Positions 13,401 through 25,100 of a DNA stretch of 64,000 nucleotides are shown piece by piece. The DNA is taken from positions 52,897,943-52,961,942 of the forward strand of contig CM019216.1 in the NCBI GenBank assembly GCA_009741485.1, given 5' to 3'. The DNA comes from Malurus cyaneus samueli. Lineage: Eukaryota; Chordata; Aves; Passeriformes; Maluridae. Every line of letters starts with the position of its first letter. Within the stretch, counting starts at the first letter, position 1. The notes under the pieces are model-generated. The model made no database searches. It had not been told where the DNA came from and saw only the letters and a program-made list of their open reading frames with translations. A program made the position numbers and the translations under genes.

Positions 13401-15506
13401 CCCTTCCTGGTGTACAGACTGGCAGACCTCTGGCACGAACTGCCTCTGGTCATCTTTGGTAAGGGAGCTGCAAGATGGGTGGGTTGGCCAAAGCTGAGAT
13501 GGATTACTTTGGGGATTCATTTCCTGTCTTTAAAAAAAAGTATGCAGGGATGCATAAATATGTGCGTACATGTGTAAGATACAGCTCGGTGAGCCTGTTC
13601 CATCTGGATGTTTGGAAGTGGTAGCAAAGTCACCCTTTGGCCCCTTCTGCCGTGGAAGAGACCCCATGCTTTTGGGACAGTCCTTTGATTTCCCCCCGCT
13701 GAGCCCTTCCCAAGGGAGGAATAACTTTGGGTTCCATCCCTCTGACAGACAGTGGGGTTACCTGAGCTGAGCTCCCAGCAGCTTGGCCTTGTCTCCCTGC
13801 AAAAATGTTTCACTCCAACCCATGGTGGCCAGTCTGTTAAGGATGCCCTGGCAATTTAGGGGGGCAGAGGAGCATGTCAGCCCTAATGTTAATATCACTG
13901 TCCTAAAATAGGGCTACTGCACATATTCAAACCTGTGTTCCTGCATGAACCATCTGCCCTCAGCTGGGTCATGGGTGGGTCTAAAACTAATCAGAAGGTG
14001 AAACTGGCCAGGTGAACTGGTAGTAATGTCCTGTCTAGCAAAAATGGAGATGACAGCTAGCCAGTGTTGCCTCAATCCCATGATAGCTGGAAAAAACAGT
14101 GGCAAAACCTGTTTCATTGCACTGTGTGTCCAAAGCAATGAAGCCAGGCTCGCTGTGCGTCTGTGCCCCAGGACAGCTTTCCAGGACTCAAATGCACCTC
14201 AGAAATGTCAGCAATTACTCTGAAAAATAAGAATCACAGAGATAAAAAGCCAAGTGCTTATCTGAAGTGACCTTTTTCTGTCATTGGGGCAGGCATTGTC
14301 TGTCCATTGGGGCATTGATTAATGACTTGGAATTAAACAAACATGGGCATGACCATGGCATTACCTTTGTGATCTTCGTTCTGTGCTCGCAGCTGGGATT
14401 GTTCTAATCGACAGTGGCTTAGTTTTGCTGCTCCCTGAAATGAAGGGAAGGGCTCTGCCTGAGACCATTGAAGATGCTGAAAATCTGCACAGGTATGGCA
14501 CTAAGCAACATCCTCTAGAGCAGGGCAGCTCACCTTTACATCTGCAAAATCTGCTTTAAAATCTCCATTTGTTGCACATATCTGGGGATCTGCTGTGTTT
14601 TGTGGTACCCATATAAATACAGTAGGTGGCTGGTGGTTGACCCATCCCTGAGGGCAATGTCAGCTCTGGGCTCTCCTGTATGGTCTGACTGGAATCCACA
14701 GACACCTTATGTGGGAGCCAGATACTGGGAGGTGTGGGGGATGGTACCACGGGCTATCTGGAAAGCATTGATCAGTGAGAGCACTGTTGATGTCCCCAGA
14801 GATGCTCTCACTTGACAAGGACAAAGCTGGCTGAGATGTGGTCTTAAATTTGGGGAGCAATGCAGTGGATGTCCTGTGCTTTCAGTGCTTTTGCCTTTTG
14901 GTTCAAGTGTAGCTTCTGAAGCTCTCCCAGGGAGAGGACAGAGCTCCACAAACACCAGAAGGGTTGCTTGAATTTACTGAAGCTCCTGCACAGCCAAAAG
15001 ACACTTGGCCTCGTAACAGGCTGGGTGTGGTAAAAAAATGATCTAATGTGACTAGAAAGAAATGGCAATGTAGCACAGCAATGTCTCCACAACAGGGAGA
15101 GCTTGCCTCTAGGAAACATTAGGAAAATCATACATGCAACCACACACCAGAAGTTACTTTAGAAACCACTTGGAGTAGGAGTTTTTACAGTAGGAAATGC
15201 CAGAGTTGAAGTTTCTAAAGTTACCACTGGGATATCAGCTGCACAGATGCAATAAGGCCACAGAAAGTCTCCAATTTAATCCTTGTTCTGCTGCTCTTCA
15301 GAATAATTGAACAATTGCCAGTGACAAGATATCAATTAAACCTGGCTTTGCTGAATGAATGTAAGAATATGGATTATTTCATGGGTCATGCTGTTAGGCA
15401 CCAGGAGCATCATCTGTCTTTTCCCCTTTACTTCCACAGGCAGGAGAGAAGTAAAGAAAAAAACATTTACCTTCACGTTCTGACTTCTGAAGATGCCCCC
15501 AAGTAA
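4418..15506 (+). CDS. SLC22A2: Organic cation transporter SLC22A2-like (OCT2), complete, 11 exons
   Basis: Encodes a polyspecific organic cation facilitator of the SLC22 branch of the major facilitator superfamily, acting in the plasma membrane. Exons: 4418-4828, 6328-6431, 9100-9254, 9878-10046, 10904-11018, 11476-11582, 11754-11968, 13040-13148, 13346-13458, 14393-14492, 15440-15506. All junctions are GT-AG with matching phase. They total 1665 nt and 554 residues, the usual OCT length. Visible family features are a large extracellular loop after TM1 with N-glycosylation sequons NHT and NTT, ADRFGRK after TM2 (170-176), PESPRWL (283-289), a cation-site Glu386 in TM8 and Asp474 in TM11 (CDLGG), and LLLPEMKG after TM12. 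It converges with the - strand paralogue. The name OCT2 rather than OCT1 rests on synteny (second from IGF2R, inverted), because gene conversion blurs sequence relationships. Introns hold no repeat I can name except a poly-T tract at 10412-10443. Confidence 0.9.
4570..4832 (+). repeat. Gene-conversion tract, copy 1 (SLC22A2)
   Basis: About 263 bp that I read as identical base for base to the reverse complement of 28660-28922. It spans exon 1 codons 52-137 and the first four intron bases (gtaa). Upstream in the same exon the two genes differ at many positions, and the introns diverge right after gtaa. The tract is markedly GC-rich against the preceding 150 bp. Confidence 0.9.
6328..6431 (+). 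CDS. SLC22A2: SLC22A2 exon 2: TM2
   Basis: 104 bp, residues 138-172. Acceptor tttccag|TTT, donor ACAG|gtgggt. Contains the conserved VCEDSWK start and TM2, ending in ADR, the first half of the ADRFGRK motif. Confidence 0.93.
9100..9254 (+). CDS. SLC22A2: SLC22A2 exon 3: TM3-TM4
   Basis: 155 bp, the same size as in the paralogue. Starts in Arg172 and continues FGRK, then TM3 and TM4 ending [11 protein letters not shown]. Donor CTCA|gttatg is weaker than its neighbours. Confidence 0.92.
9878..10046 (+). CDS. SLC22A2: SLC22A2 exon 4: TM5-TM6
   Basis: 169 bp, acceptor tttgcag|TTGC, donor CTG|gtaagt. Encodes EFVGSDYRR, the cytoplasmic loop before TM5, then TM5 and TM6 ending LLLYYW. An AG six bases downstream would break the frame, so this acceptor is preferred. 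Confidence 0.92.
10904..11018 (+). CDS. SLC22A2: SLC22A2 exon 5: start of central cytoplasmic loop
   Basis: 115 bp. Completes Trp280 and encodes CLPESPRWL, the sugar-transporter-type motif after TM6, followed by a lysine-rich helix. Ends in phase 0 (CAG|gtgact). Confidence 0.93.
11476..11582 (+). CDS. SLC22A2: SLC22A2 exon 6: central cytoplasmic loop and start of TM7
   Basis: 107 bp. Encodes an acidic stretch (SSEDEDGE), then [11 protein letters not shown], typical of OCT loops, running into TM7 (FILMYSW). Confidence 0.92.
11754..11968 (+). CDS. SLC22A2: SLC22A2 exon 7: TM7-TM9
   Basis: 215 bp. Contains YQGLIMH, TM8 with [10 protein letters not shown] (Glu386, equivalent to the cation-site glutamate of OCT1) and the DRVGRRY loop. 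Its first 110 bp are unusually similar to the paralogue exon (about 7 differences by eye). Confidence 0.93.
13040..13148 (+). CDS. SLC22A2: SLC22A2 exon 8: TM10
   Basis: 109 bp, acceptor tttccag|CTCT, donor CTCAG|gtgagt. Encodes [15 protein letters not shown] and [10 protein letters not shown], the conserved segment before TM11. Confidence 0.92.
13346..13458 (+). CDS. SLC22A2: SLC22A2 exon 9: TM11 with cation-site Asp
   Basis: 113 bp. Encodes [15 protein letters not shown]. Asp474 aligns with the TM11 aspartate essential for cation binding in OCT1 and OCT2. Confidence 0.93.
14393..14492 (+). CDS. SLC22A2: SLC22A2 exon 10: TM12
   Basis: 100 bp. TM12 unusually carries an acidic residue (Asp506 in IDSG), and the usual PETKG reads PEMKG. 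The end [14 protein letters not shown] is typical of OCTs. Confidence 0.92.
15440..15506 (+). CDS. SLC22A2: SLC22A2 exon 11: C-terminal tail
   Basis: 67 bp, acceptor tccacag|GCAG. Encodes a short basic tail with KNIYLHV and TSEDAPK, then TAA. IYLxV is the signature of OCT tails. The exon has the same length as in the paralogue, which settles it over a possible exon at 16152. Confidence 0.9.
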
Positions 15507-16154
15507 GGGCCCGTTTTGCCCTGGATCTGCCCTTATTGGGGCAGGGAGGCAGGAGGGGGCCAGCAGAGCAGCCACAAGCCCAGCCCTCACCCCACAGGCA
15601 GGGCATGAGCCATCCCACTGAGTGATCTTTGCCCTGTCACCCCCGAGCTGCCAGCCCTCCAAGACTTTGGGATTTCCTGAGCCAGAGGTTGCCTGCACAC
15701 ATTTCTGCTTCACTCCCTCATGGACCATCCTGCAATTTTTTTCAGTTTGCCTCCTGAATGCTTTTGTGGTTCTGGTGTCCCAGGGCATCTGGCAGCAGCA
15801 CCTCACATGGCGTGAAAGGGAAATTAATGAAGGAACACATTCTTCTGCTTTTTATAAAACTAAAAATCTCTTTGGGCTGCTCACTCACAGCTCATTTCTG
15901 TAGCAAGCAGGAGTGCAGTCGTGATCCCAACTCATTTCCTCCAAGCTACACCTGACTCCACATGGAAGTAACATATTGACAGAGTCTGATTTTCTGTCAC
16001 AATTCCCTCTACATCCCTTAAAATCTTGGAGCAGCTTTGGGATTCAGCTCCTGTCACCTGGCAGTGAGTGCTGCCACTGTGTAGCCCACTAAAGGAGCCC
16101 GAGGTTTCCAGAAAACCCTTTTCCCTCCCAGTTCTGTTCCTCTTCTTCCAGGGA

Positions 16155-16160
16155 AATAAA
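16155..16160 (+). terminator. Candidate polyadenylation signal of SLC22A2
   Basis: AATAAA about 650 nt after the stop codon. A second AATAAA lies at 16508-16513. Which is used cannot be told from sequence alone. Confidence 0.4.
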
Positions 16161-16507
16161 TGCAAAAAAGAAGCACTTCTAAGCCCAGCGAGCTTTCAAG
16201 ATTTAGCATTCCTGAATTTGACTGGATATTAGGCAGGCTGGACAATGAAAAGGAAGACAGTGAGGAGCTGGAGGCAGTGAAGTCTCAGGACGTGGGGGCT
16301 GTGTATGACCACATCAACATTTGGGATCAGTGACGGAAAAGGGGCAGAAAGCCCCATGGCAGACACTCCCTGGGAGCAGCACAAACAGTAACAGGACACT
16401 GTGCCCTGCATATTAAAGCATATTAAAGTTTGTGTTTGTGCCTTAATGGTTTCCTAATGCCCTGAGCTTGATTATTTACATGGCCAAATTCCCAAACATC
16501 TGTCAGA

Positions 16508-16513
16508 AATAAA
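16508..16513 (+). terminator. Alternative polyadenylation signal of SLC22A2
   Basis: AATAAA about 1 kb after the stop codon, within the plausible range for a 3' UTR. Confidence 0.35.
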
Positions 16514-16726
16514 GACTGAGGCAAGAAGGAAAGATAAGCCAAAAGAAAGTGAATCTCCCTCCATACCATGCTGGAAAGTCATGGCTGCAGTGCCTTTGAA
16601 GGTTAAAGATTCCTCTCCACAGCTCTTGGAAAGCTGTGATTCACATCATATTCATCAACTTGTAATTATTCTCTGGATTTGAGTTTGCCTCCTGACCAGT
16701 TCTAATTGTGGGGAAAGGGCCATTTT

Positions 16727-16748
16727 CTTAATATTTTAAAATATTAAG
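16727..16748. repeat. Perfect 22-nt AT palindrome
   Basis: CTTAATATTTT followed directly by its exact reverse complement, with no spacer. No function is evident. Confidence 0.85.
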
Positions 16749-18438
16749 GATGTAGGATGACAGGGCTATGGAATAGGGATGGGATAGGAGCACAGAGGTG
16801 TCCAAACAACAGCCATGCTTGTGTGTTGACATTTGGATTTACGTGCTGACAGCACCACCAGAGGACAAGAACAGCGTTTGGAATGGAGCAGCCTTTGGCT
16901 ACAAAATCATCTGCCCATCAGAGGATGCCGTGCAGAACACCAGAAACTTTGTAAAATTAAACAGCTATTTTCCCAAAACCCAGTTGGCAAAGGCTGGTGG
17001 GTACCCTGGAACATGGAGGTTTTTTGCTCTCTTTAGGACAGATGATACAAAGTCCAGGTTTAAGTAATTAGGGGAGGGACCGGATCTCCTGAAGGGGCCA
17101 GTCCCATTTTCATTAACCTTGCCCTATTTACGTGCTCCCAGGCTCCTTGCCAGGGTCAGATGGTGGCTGGTCTGAAGTGCTCCTTCCCAAGCTGCAGAGA
17201 CAGCCCTACCTCTGGGCTGGTTATGCTCCAGCAGCCCCGGGGGCAAACAGGCTTCAGCTGCTCTTAAGGGGAAGGGGAGGTGTCAAACTGTGCTATCTGA
17301 GACAGGATGTGAGCTTGAGTCACCCCAGAGGACACACACTCCTACACACTCCCAGAACACAGTGCTGCTGCTGCTGCTGCACATTTTGGCAGCAGCCACG
17401 TGCACCTGGACCAGCCTTTACACCTCTTTGGCTTCCCAATTCAGGAAGCAATCCGTGAATGGACAAAGGTCAGCAGTAAAGGACATTTGCCCTTGTGTTT
17501 ATTAAGCTACCACTAGAAGGAGATGCCACTACCACTTGTAGGTGACTGCAAAACAAAGGCACGCCAGAGCTGGCCACCTGCTGTGGCATAGCAATGCTTA
17601 TGGAAATAAATACCCAGGGATGGGTAAGGGGCTTGGAAATCGGCTGTTGTAGCTACTCATTTATTCATCTCAGTGTTTGCTTGGTTTGACTTAGACATTT
17701 TCTACCTGCAGTGTTTTCAACAGGTTTTTTAGCAGAGACTGCATGTCAGAAGTTCTGACAGATTTCTCTTAGTGCAGAGCAGAGACATGTCTGCAGCCCC
17801 AGCAGGACACAAGCTCTACCAGACACATGATTACACCCCCACCGTCCCTCTTGCCCTCTCAGGACAATCTGGTTCCCCTCTCATCCTGAAGCAAACACTG
17901 GTTTTGCAACTGCCTGGGCCAAAGTCACGTCGTTCCTGATCTGTCCTTTCTCCTCTCAGGGCAGCCTTGCCGTGGTCCTGCCTCACTGGACAACACGCTT
18001 CCCTGCCCTGGAGGTCTCACAGCGACACTGAACATTAACTGGGGCTCAGGGCAGCTGAAAGCAGGTGCAAGGTCACTGGGATGCAATCCTGGGGGAATTT
18101 CACCCTGTGAGAGTGCAGCAGACCCTTTCTCAGCTGGGAGCTCTCTCCCTGCAGCTGATTGTATCTGGTACCCTGCTCCCAGTATCCCTATGGAAAACCA
18201 GTGTTTCCCAGCAGTGATGGGGACCAGAGACACAAACAGCGAAGGGGAGCCACAGAATCATTGTCCCTGTTTGCCCTACAGCCACAGGTCTGGGATGGAT
18301 TAGGAAATTTGTGAAGGTGCTGGATATTTCCTGGAAGACCCAAGATGCCTCCTTGAGGCACAGGACCCTTGGTCAGGATCCTGCAGGTCTCCAAGCCTGA
18401 TCCCAGCTCAGTCCAAAGGCATGCCTCTGCAGGGCACA

Positions 18439-18532
18439 CTATATATATAACTATATATATAACTATATGTATAACTATATATATAACTATATATATAACT
18501 ATATATATAACTATATATATAACTATATATAG
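18439..18532. repeat. 12-bp AT minisatellite with inverted flanks
   Basis: About seven head-to-tail copies of CTATATATATAA (one with a G) plus a partial eighth. The left flank GGGCACACTATATATA recurs right after the array, and the array ends TATATATAGTGTGC, complementary to the left flank. The whole could fold into a long hairpin. Open frames here encode only YIVI-type repeats and are not genes. Confidence 0.9.
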
Positions 18533-19045
18533 TGTGCAGGGCACACTATATATAACGCTATTATCTTATGAAGGATTATGAGTCTTTCTCCTTTGCACTC
18601 TTTTTCATGCTCTGGACTTGCCACATGCCCATCCTTGTGAGTAGCCATAAAATAGGAGAAAATAAAAACAATTTTTACAAAAAGTCTGTGCAAGTTGTCA
18701 CAGGTCAACCAGGTTTGAACCTTGATTCTCCAACAGAGAAATCTGTTTTGTTGTGCTGCCCCTTCACAAGAAAAACCAACAATGTCAGACTTCATGGAAG
18801 CTTACAAAGTTTTGTTGGGATGGATCCCACCATAGTCAAGTAAAGATCTCTTGAAGTCTACATTGGAAGTCTACATACACAGCTGATACAAAAATTTCCC
18901 AGCCCCAAAATATATTTCTCCTAGTGTACAGAGGGGGAAGCAGCTATGCAGCAATAGGGACTATACCATCAGAAAACCCTAAACATTGTGAGTAAAGGAT
19001 ATGCAGAGAAATTGAGATAAGAGAAGCAAGACTTCTGAGAGGGTG

Positions 19046-19051
19046 TTTATT
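19046..19051 (-). terminator. Candidate polyadenylation signal of SLC22A1
   Basis: AATAAA on the - strand (TTTATT on +), about 63 nt after the TGA stop. It would give a very short 3' UTR. Confidence 0.4.
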
Positions 19052-19113
19052 CCAATTGGCATTTCAGTGCCCCTGCCCCTAAAGCAGGCTGCCCAGCAAG
19101 AGCTGTGCCTTCT

Positions 19114-19180
19114 TCAGCCACGTGCTGCTTCTGATCCTTGGACATGGAGATAGATTTGTTTGGCCTTCGGAGCACTTTGC
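19114..19180 (-). CDS. SLC22A1: SLC22A1 exon 11: C-terminal tail
   Basis: 67 bp, acceptor cttgcag|GCAA. Encodes [19 protein letters not shown], then TGA. The IYLHVQ stretch is the OCT tail signature. Confidence 0.9.
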
Positions 19181-22100
19181 CTGCAAGAGTAACAAGACAT
19201 GAACATTAACCAGGAATGAAGGTGTACAGTGAGCACCTACCTTCAAGCCCTTCACCTGCTCTGCCTTGGCCCCAAGAATATGATCACATATTCCTGCAGG
19301 ATTCCTCTAGTGCTTCACACACCACATGTGAACTGGCTACCAAGATTGCCCTTTTTCTGTTCAATTGTTAATGTTTTGGTTTTTTTTTTTTTAACACAAA
19401 TACCATTTATAATGGTGTTGCAGCACGTTTGAGAGACCAGTGCAGCTATTCACAGGCCAGTAAAGGCTTAGGCTGTTCATTTTCAAGATGCCTAGGTACA
19501 TGTGTAGTAAAAGGAATCCAGAATCCATCGAGTGAGGGTCTGGAAATCAACCAGCAACTTCTTGGAACCAGAGAAGGCAGCCAAGCTACCACTGGGCTTC
19601 CCCAAGGATCTCTGGGCATGGATTTGCCCAGTTGCAACTGAAATCTGCTGAGAGTTCACCACCATGACTCACCTGTGAAAGTTTTCAACATCTTCCACAG
19701 TCTCAGGCAAAACTCTTCCTTTAGTTTCAGGCAGAAGCAGCACCAATGCACCCGCAATCAAACCAAGAACAGCTTCAAAGCAAACAGGCACAAAGAGCTT
19801 GTAAGCATTTATCAATCCCTCTCTACAGCAAGGACCTGTCAATGGCTCTTGATTTTGTTCTTCATACAAGAAGTGCACCCCAAGTCTCTGCACGCAAAGC
19901 TGCCGTGCTGGTACAAGAATGGAGGATGTGGCTGCCCTGTGATAGCACCAAGCCAAGTCTTCTTGTGAGTTATGCACTGCACTAGGACACCTTGAACTGG
20001 GAAATCCTTCCTTTCTAAAGGAAAGAACTCTTTTTAGTGCTAGAGCATGCCAGCGAACACATTCTGGTTTTATGCTATTCACATAAGACTAAAAAATATA
20101 TACAGAATGTATTATCTCCTAAACAATGTGATTAACTTCTCCACCGATTATTTCTTTTATCCAGTTTGTACATGTTTGGCATATATACATTTTAAATCTA
20201 CTAAGCACCCTTCTCGATGTCTTGTCTGTTAAAATCTTCATATTGCCATTCAAGGTATTTTTCTATAAATAATGTGCTGATCTAAAGATTCGTAAAAGTG
20301 TTGCAGGTTGTGAACTGAGAGTTTAGGTCACTAGACTGCAAAATTTGTCTTGCATTTATTTACCAGCCACTTTCCAAATAGCTGGAGAAGAGCCAGTTAA
20401 CAGACTGTCAGAAAAGCTGAAGCATAACAGCCATACTTGTGCTCCATTAAATAGGCAATTATGTGAAATTCCAGGGTTTGACTGCTGGAGAGACACAATA
20501 TAACAAAGGGGCAGTAAATCACCTTTAAATCCATCAAATATTAACCTCATCAAAATTTTTGTCAGCTTTTTGCCATCTGTCAAACAAGTTCGACTCTACC
20601 TTCTTTTCAAATGCAAGCCATGGGGGCAAGGGTGACATGAATAACAAGTTCCAGTTTGTCATCCACTGATGGCTAAGGCCTTGTGAAAAGCAAGGGGCTT
20701 CTGCTGCTCTCGGTGGCTTTTCCTGCCCTCTGGAACTTGGGTCCCCCTGCTGTCCCCGGGAGTGGCCGGCAGGGAGGGAAGGTGGCACTTACTGAAGACA
20801 ATCAGCGGCAGATCGTGCCAGATTTCCACCAGTCTGAAGACAATGAACGGGACGATGACTCCACCAATATCACACAAGGAGGAGCAAACCATCACCCCGA
20901 GATTCCTGGTGCGGCAGCAAAGGGATATGTTAGCATCAGAGTGCTGCAGTTGGCAGGGGATGGGTCACAACTCTCACCCTGGCACAGGACAAACCCAGGC
21001 ACTCTGTGGGACTTCAGACCCCTCACCGTCTGTGGTTCTCCCAGCTTTTCCCTTTATTTTGTTCATGTGAGTTTTCCCTTGTCTAAAAGTACATCTCTCC
21101 TTGTCTAAATGTACATTTCTTTCTTTATCAATGTACCTTTTTAAAGCACTTTAATTGTGCTTCACCTACTTTGTGTTCAATAGTGCATGTGTCATTCTGA
21201 CACCTTTGAGGATAACTTAATTTAGCATAAAACATAACAGACATTCCAGCCTCAACTATTTGTTTCCAGGCTGAATGCCAGCTGGGGAGAGGATGAACCT
21301 ACCTGATGTAGGTTGGATACAGTTCTGTGTTCACAAAGCAAACCATTTCAAAAGCCATTGTAACTCCCAGTCTCCCGATGCAAGAAGCAACCACTTTCAA
21401 CCAGTGCAGGTCTGCGGAGAAAATACATTCAACACATTTAGAAGAATCCCAGTGATTTAGCAGGTGTCAATTAATACAAAAGCGTTATTTTTCAGAACCC
21501 ATATCAGTTGATATTTTTAAGGGACTTTGTTTCACCAGTGTGAGTGAGGGAACGGGAACAGTCAGCACCCCGTGGGCAGTGTCAGAGGGACCCTCACAAA
21601 GCATCCCAGAGGTTCCAGATGCCCACAGGGCTTGGTTCAGGTTCCTTACCCTCTGGGATGAGGGCTGTGGCAAGGCAGGCAGCCCCAGCCACCAGGTTTG
21701 ACAGAGCCCAGGGGTAGCGACGGCCGACACGTTCAATAGAGACGATGATGATGAAGGCGGCTGGGAACTCGACCAGTGCAGAGTAGAGGAAATCCAGATA
21801 CATGTTCTCAGCAGCCATTCCTATGTGCATGATGAGCCCCTGGTAGAGGACAGAGCTGGTGAACCTGGGCAGAGAAGAGCATTCTGGATTCGTTAGTCAG
21901 TCAGAGAACAGAGATCTGTGTCCTGATGGTGTTTTCCAATCCAGAGCTTCAGAAACAGCTTTCTGGCATTACATTCTTACCAAGTGTACATCAAAATGAG
22001 CGTGTTTTTTCTTATCTGTGGTGTCCTGAAAAGGTCCATCACTGAGGGATTCTGCTTTCCACACTCTTCGTCTTCAAACTGAATATCCTATGGAAGAGCC

Positions 22101-25100
22101 AGTACATGGTACATTTAGTTTCTTCAGGGAGGAGCTGCAGGAAGGTACAGGTCATGATGTTTACGTGGACAGGCAGACCCTGAGCTCACCTTAAAATGGG
22201 AAGGCATCTTTTTCCGATTTTTTTTGGCCATATCACTGACAATTTTCATAGCTTTGTCATTTTTTCCTTGAGATATCAGCCACCTGGGAGACTCTGGCAG
22301 GCACCTACAATGTGAGTAGATGCCATTATATAGCAAAGCATAAAGCCCACCCGGTGCTCCTGTGTGTGGAGACTTTGGAGAAATTAAATAGAGACAGATC
22401 GGGGTTTTTTGTTGGGTGGGTTTTGTGAGCTACTTCCCACTCCTCCAGTCAGGAAAAGTAGCATATCCCATGGCTGAGATTGGATATGGAATAGTGGCTT
22501 TAGTCACAGAGGAGTTTTTATAAGCTGAGGTAGTGGCTTTAGTCAAAGAGGAGTTTACAAACGATAGATCAGGGAGGGGCTTTGAGTGAGAGTGGTCTCA
22601 TCTCATCCAGCCCCTGCACCACAAACCAGCTCCTCTCCGGGAGCCATTTCTCACTCCTGCCATTACAGGTTAAGCAGCAGTAAACAAGACAGATTTGGCT
22701 TACCAATTTAAAAATACAGGAAAAGGAAGATGACAAATTTCTTTCTACTAATCCTAACCTCTTGACCCAACCAGACAATTTCTCAAATCCAAAGCACTCA
22801 AAGCAAAAAATATCAATTCAAAGGAGAGAAGGGAAGCCAAAATGAAGGAGTACCCAAATGCTTTTTTTTTTTTGGTTGAACCTCAAAAAACTGCAACTTT
22901 TTTCCATAAAAGAACACACTAACAACCTGTACAGTTATGCTAGCATTACACAATCTCTCAATAACCATATTTTCAGGGTAATGTCCACTAAGTTATGCCA
23001 AGGCACCTATTTCCTTTTATTAAATGCTTAAAGAAAATAATGACTTATGCTAACCCACTTCCCCCCCAGTGTTTTTCAAAGTGGTCTGGTTTTTAAACCC
23101 AAGCTCAGGTGAGGTGCACAGGCTAGGATTCAGCAATATCTCAGATGCTGAGGGGTCCTATTCCCCTCTCCTTTTGGCTCCTCTTTGCACCAAGAGGAGT
23201 GCACAACCAAAAAGGAGCTCCCAGTCTCTCTCAGTATCCAGCCTTGGGAAGCAGGAGAAGCCAGGGGTTTTTTGGGATTGTGGGCAGAGGCACAACCAGA
23301 GCACGCTCACCAGTAGTAGAGCAGCAGGAAGCAGGTGGGCAGGGTGACCGTGAGCTGCAGCCACCGCCAGTGAGGGACGGCGTAAGCGATGGCATCGAAG
23401 ATCAGGAGCCCCACGGAGAAAGCTGCCTGATAGAGGATCCCCACCGTCCTCCGGTACTCGGGACCCACCACTTCTGTCACTGCAAGGGGCACAGGGACAC
23501 GTCAGTGCCACACAGGGACACGTCAGTGCCAGGGCTGCTCTGTGCTGGGGACACCTGCTAAGTGGGCACGCTGGAGGAGCAATGCTGTGATAACATTGTG
23601 GGGAAACCTGGATAATCATGGGCTTTCTGGAATAATCCTCCAGACAAAATCCCTGGGTTTGCTTGCACCCAGACTCCAGAAGAGGAGAAAACACTGCTCC
23701 TGGTCATACAGTGGCCTAAGGCATCCAGGAATGTCCTCTGCTGCAGAGATCTCAGAGGAAATCCAGCCTTCATCAAAGGGCACAGATGGGATTTGTTGTG
23801 AAATCTAATGCCAACGTACATAATGTCTCCATCCCAACAGCAAAGCTGAATATTTGGTTTCCAAAGTGCAGCCTTTAACCTGCATCTCACTCCAAGTAGG
23901 TAAGGAAAGCCTGTGTCACAGGATGGCACTGATCTCCCTGGCCAGGGTCACGGTTCATCTGCACTTTGCAATTTCCCATCACAGCTGAGGGGCAGACAAG
24001 AGCCCAGCAGAGCAGCATGACAAGGCTGTTCTGTCCTTGAATCCTTCCCTGGGCATTCACTACTGGCCACTCTTAGGGAGAGGAGGCAGGTTAAAGGGAG
24101 CTTTGGGGCTGCTTCTGGAGAATCTTTTTCATGACAGTTTCAAGAGAAACCAGGAGTAAGATGTAACTGAGAGAAAATATGAGGATAGGGCAAATCATTG
24201 TCCTGAAAGGGACTCTGTGGTCTAAGATGGCTTAAAGTTCATCCGAAGAGGAGATGAAGATTTCATATGTGCCAGGAAAAGATTTAAGAGGCCAAGCAAG
24301 CCTCCAGATGTACACAGAAAAAAAGTGTGTCTTAGCAGAAGACAGTCTGGACTGTGGGATAGGTGCTTTTATTTTATTTTTATCAGACATCTGGATAACT
24401 GCATTAGCAAGATGCCCCCACCGAAAGACTTCATGGAAGTTTAAGGCACTGACTTTTACATTTTTATCACTATCACAATGAGTTTAATCTCTCAGAGATA
24501 TTAAGCAGAGCCCCCTGACATCCTAACCCAGTTAAGGTTCTATGGGTCAGCTTTTAAAATATTTAATCTGCTGCTTCAGTGATTGCTTGCTCTTGTGTAT
24601 TTTAGACAAGAGGGTGAAGAAAAATAAGAGCAGTCCCAGGCAGCTCTATCCTGCACCAGAAAGTGGCCCTGAAATGTCCCCAGAGCCAGCCTCACCAGCA
24701 GACACAGAAGGCTCACACAGACTGGCTCCTCCATGGCTCAGCCTCCACTCAGACCAGTGGATACACAAACACCTCAACTTTTTATCAGCAAGGACATGCT
24801 GTTCTTCAGTGTTTTTATGTTCTGAGGCCTCTGTTTGCCCTTTAATGCTCTTTGTGTCATAAAAATGCCTTAAGTTTCCCCCACCCTCTGCCTGCTTCTT
24901 TAATGGCCTCCTCCGTCACCATCCTGTCTGTGCCCAGGCTGGAGGAGCTGCCTGGGACTGTCACCTTCCCCAGTCAGAGTCTGATGGCAGGAAGAGGAGC
25001 CGTGAGGCCCAAACAGATCTGCAAAGGTGAGCTGGACCACAGAGGAGAGCCTGACTCGAGGTAAGAGCACTAATGTATCAGCACTTGCTCAAGCTTTGAC

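Larger units (their letters stand above)
16514..19045. other. Intergenic DNA between convergent transporter genes
   Basis: I find no coding exon or RNA gene here. It holds a perfect 22-nt AT palindrome at 16727-16748, a short CTG run near 17360 and the AT-rich minisatellite at 18439-18532. Both neighbouring genes end into this interval. Confidence 0.6.

Noticed and set aside
16152..16182. Possible alternative SLC22A2 last exon (ttccag then EINAKKKHF and a stop)
   Set aside because: It is in phase with exon 10, but the exon at 15440 has the family tail IYLxV and the same 67-bp length as in the paralogue. The site at 16152 also overlaps a poly(A) signal.
18369..18581. Open frames with YIVI or YITI repeats
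   Set aside because: They translate the 12-bp AT minisatellite and have no coding context.
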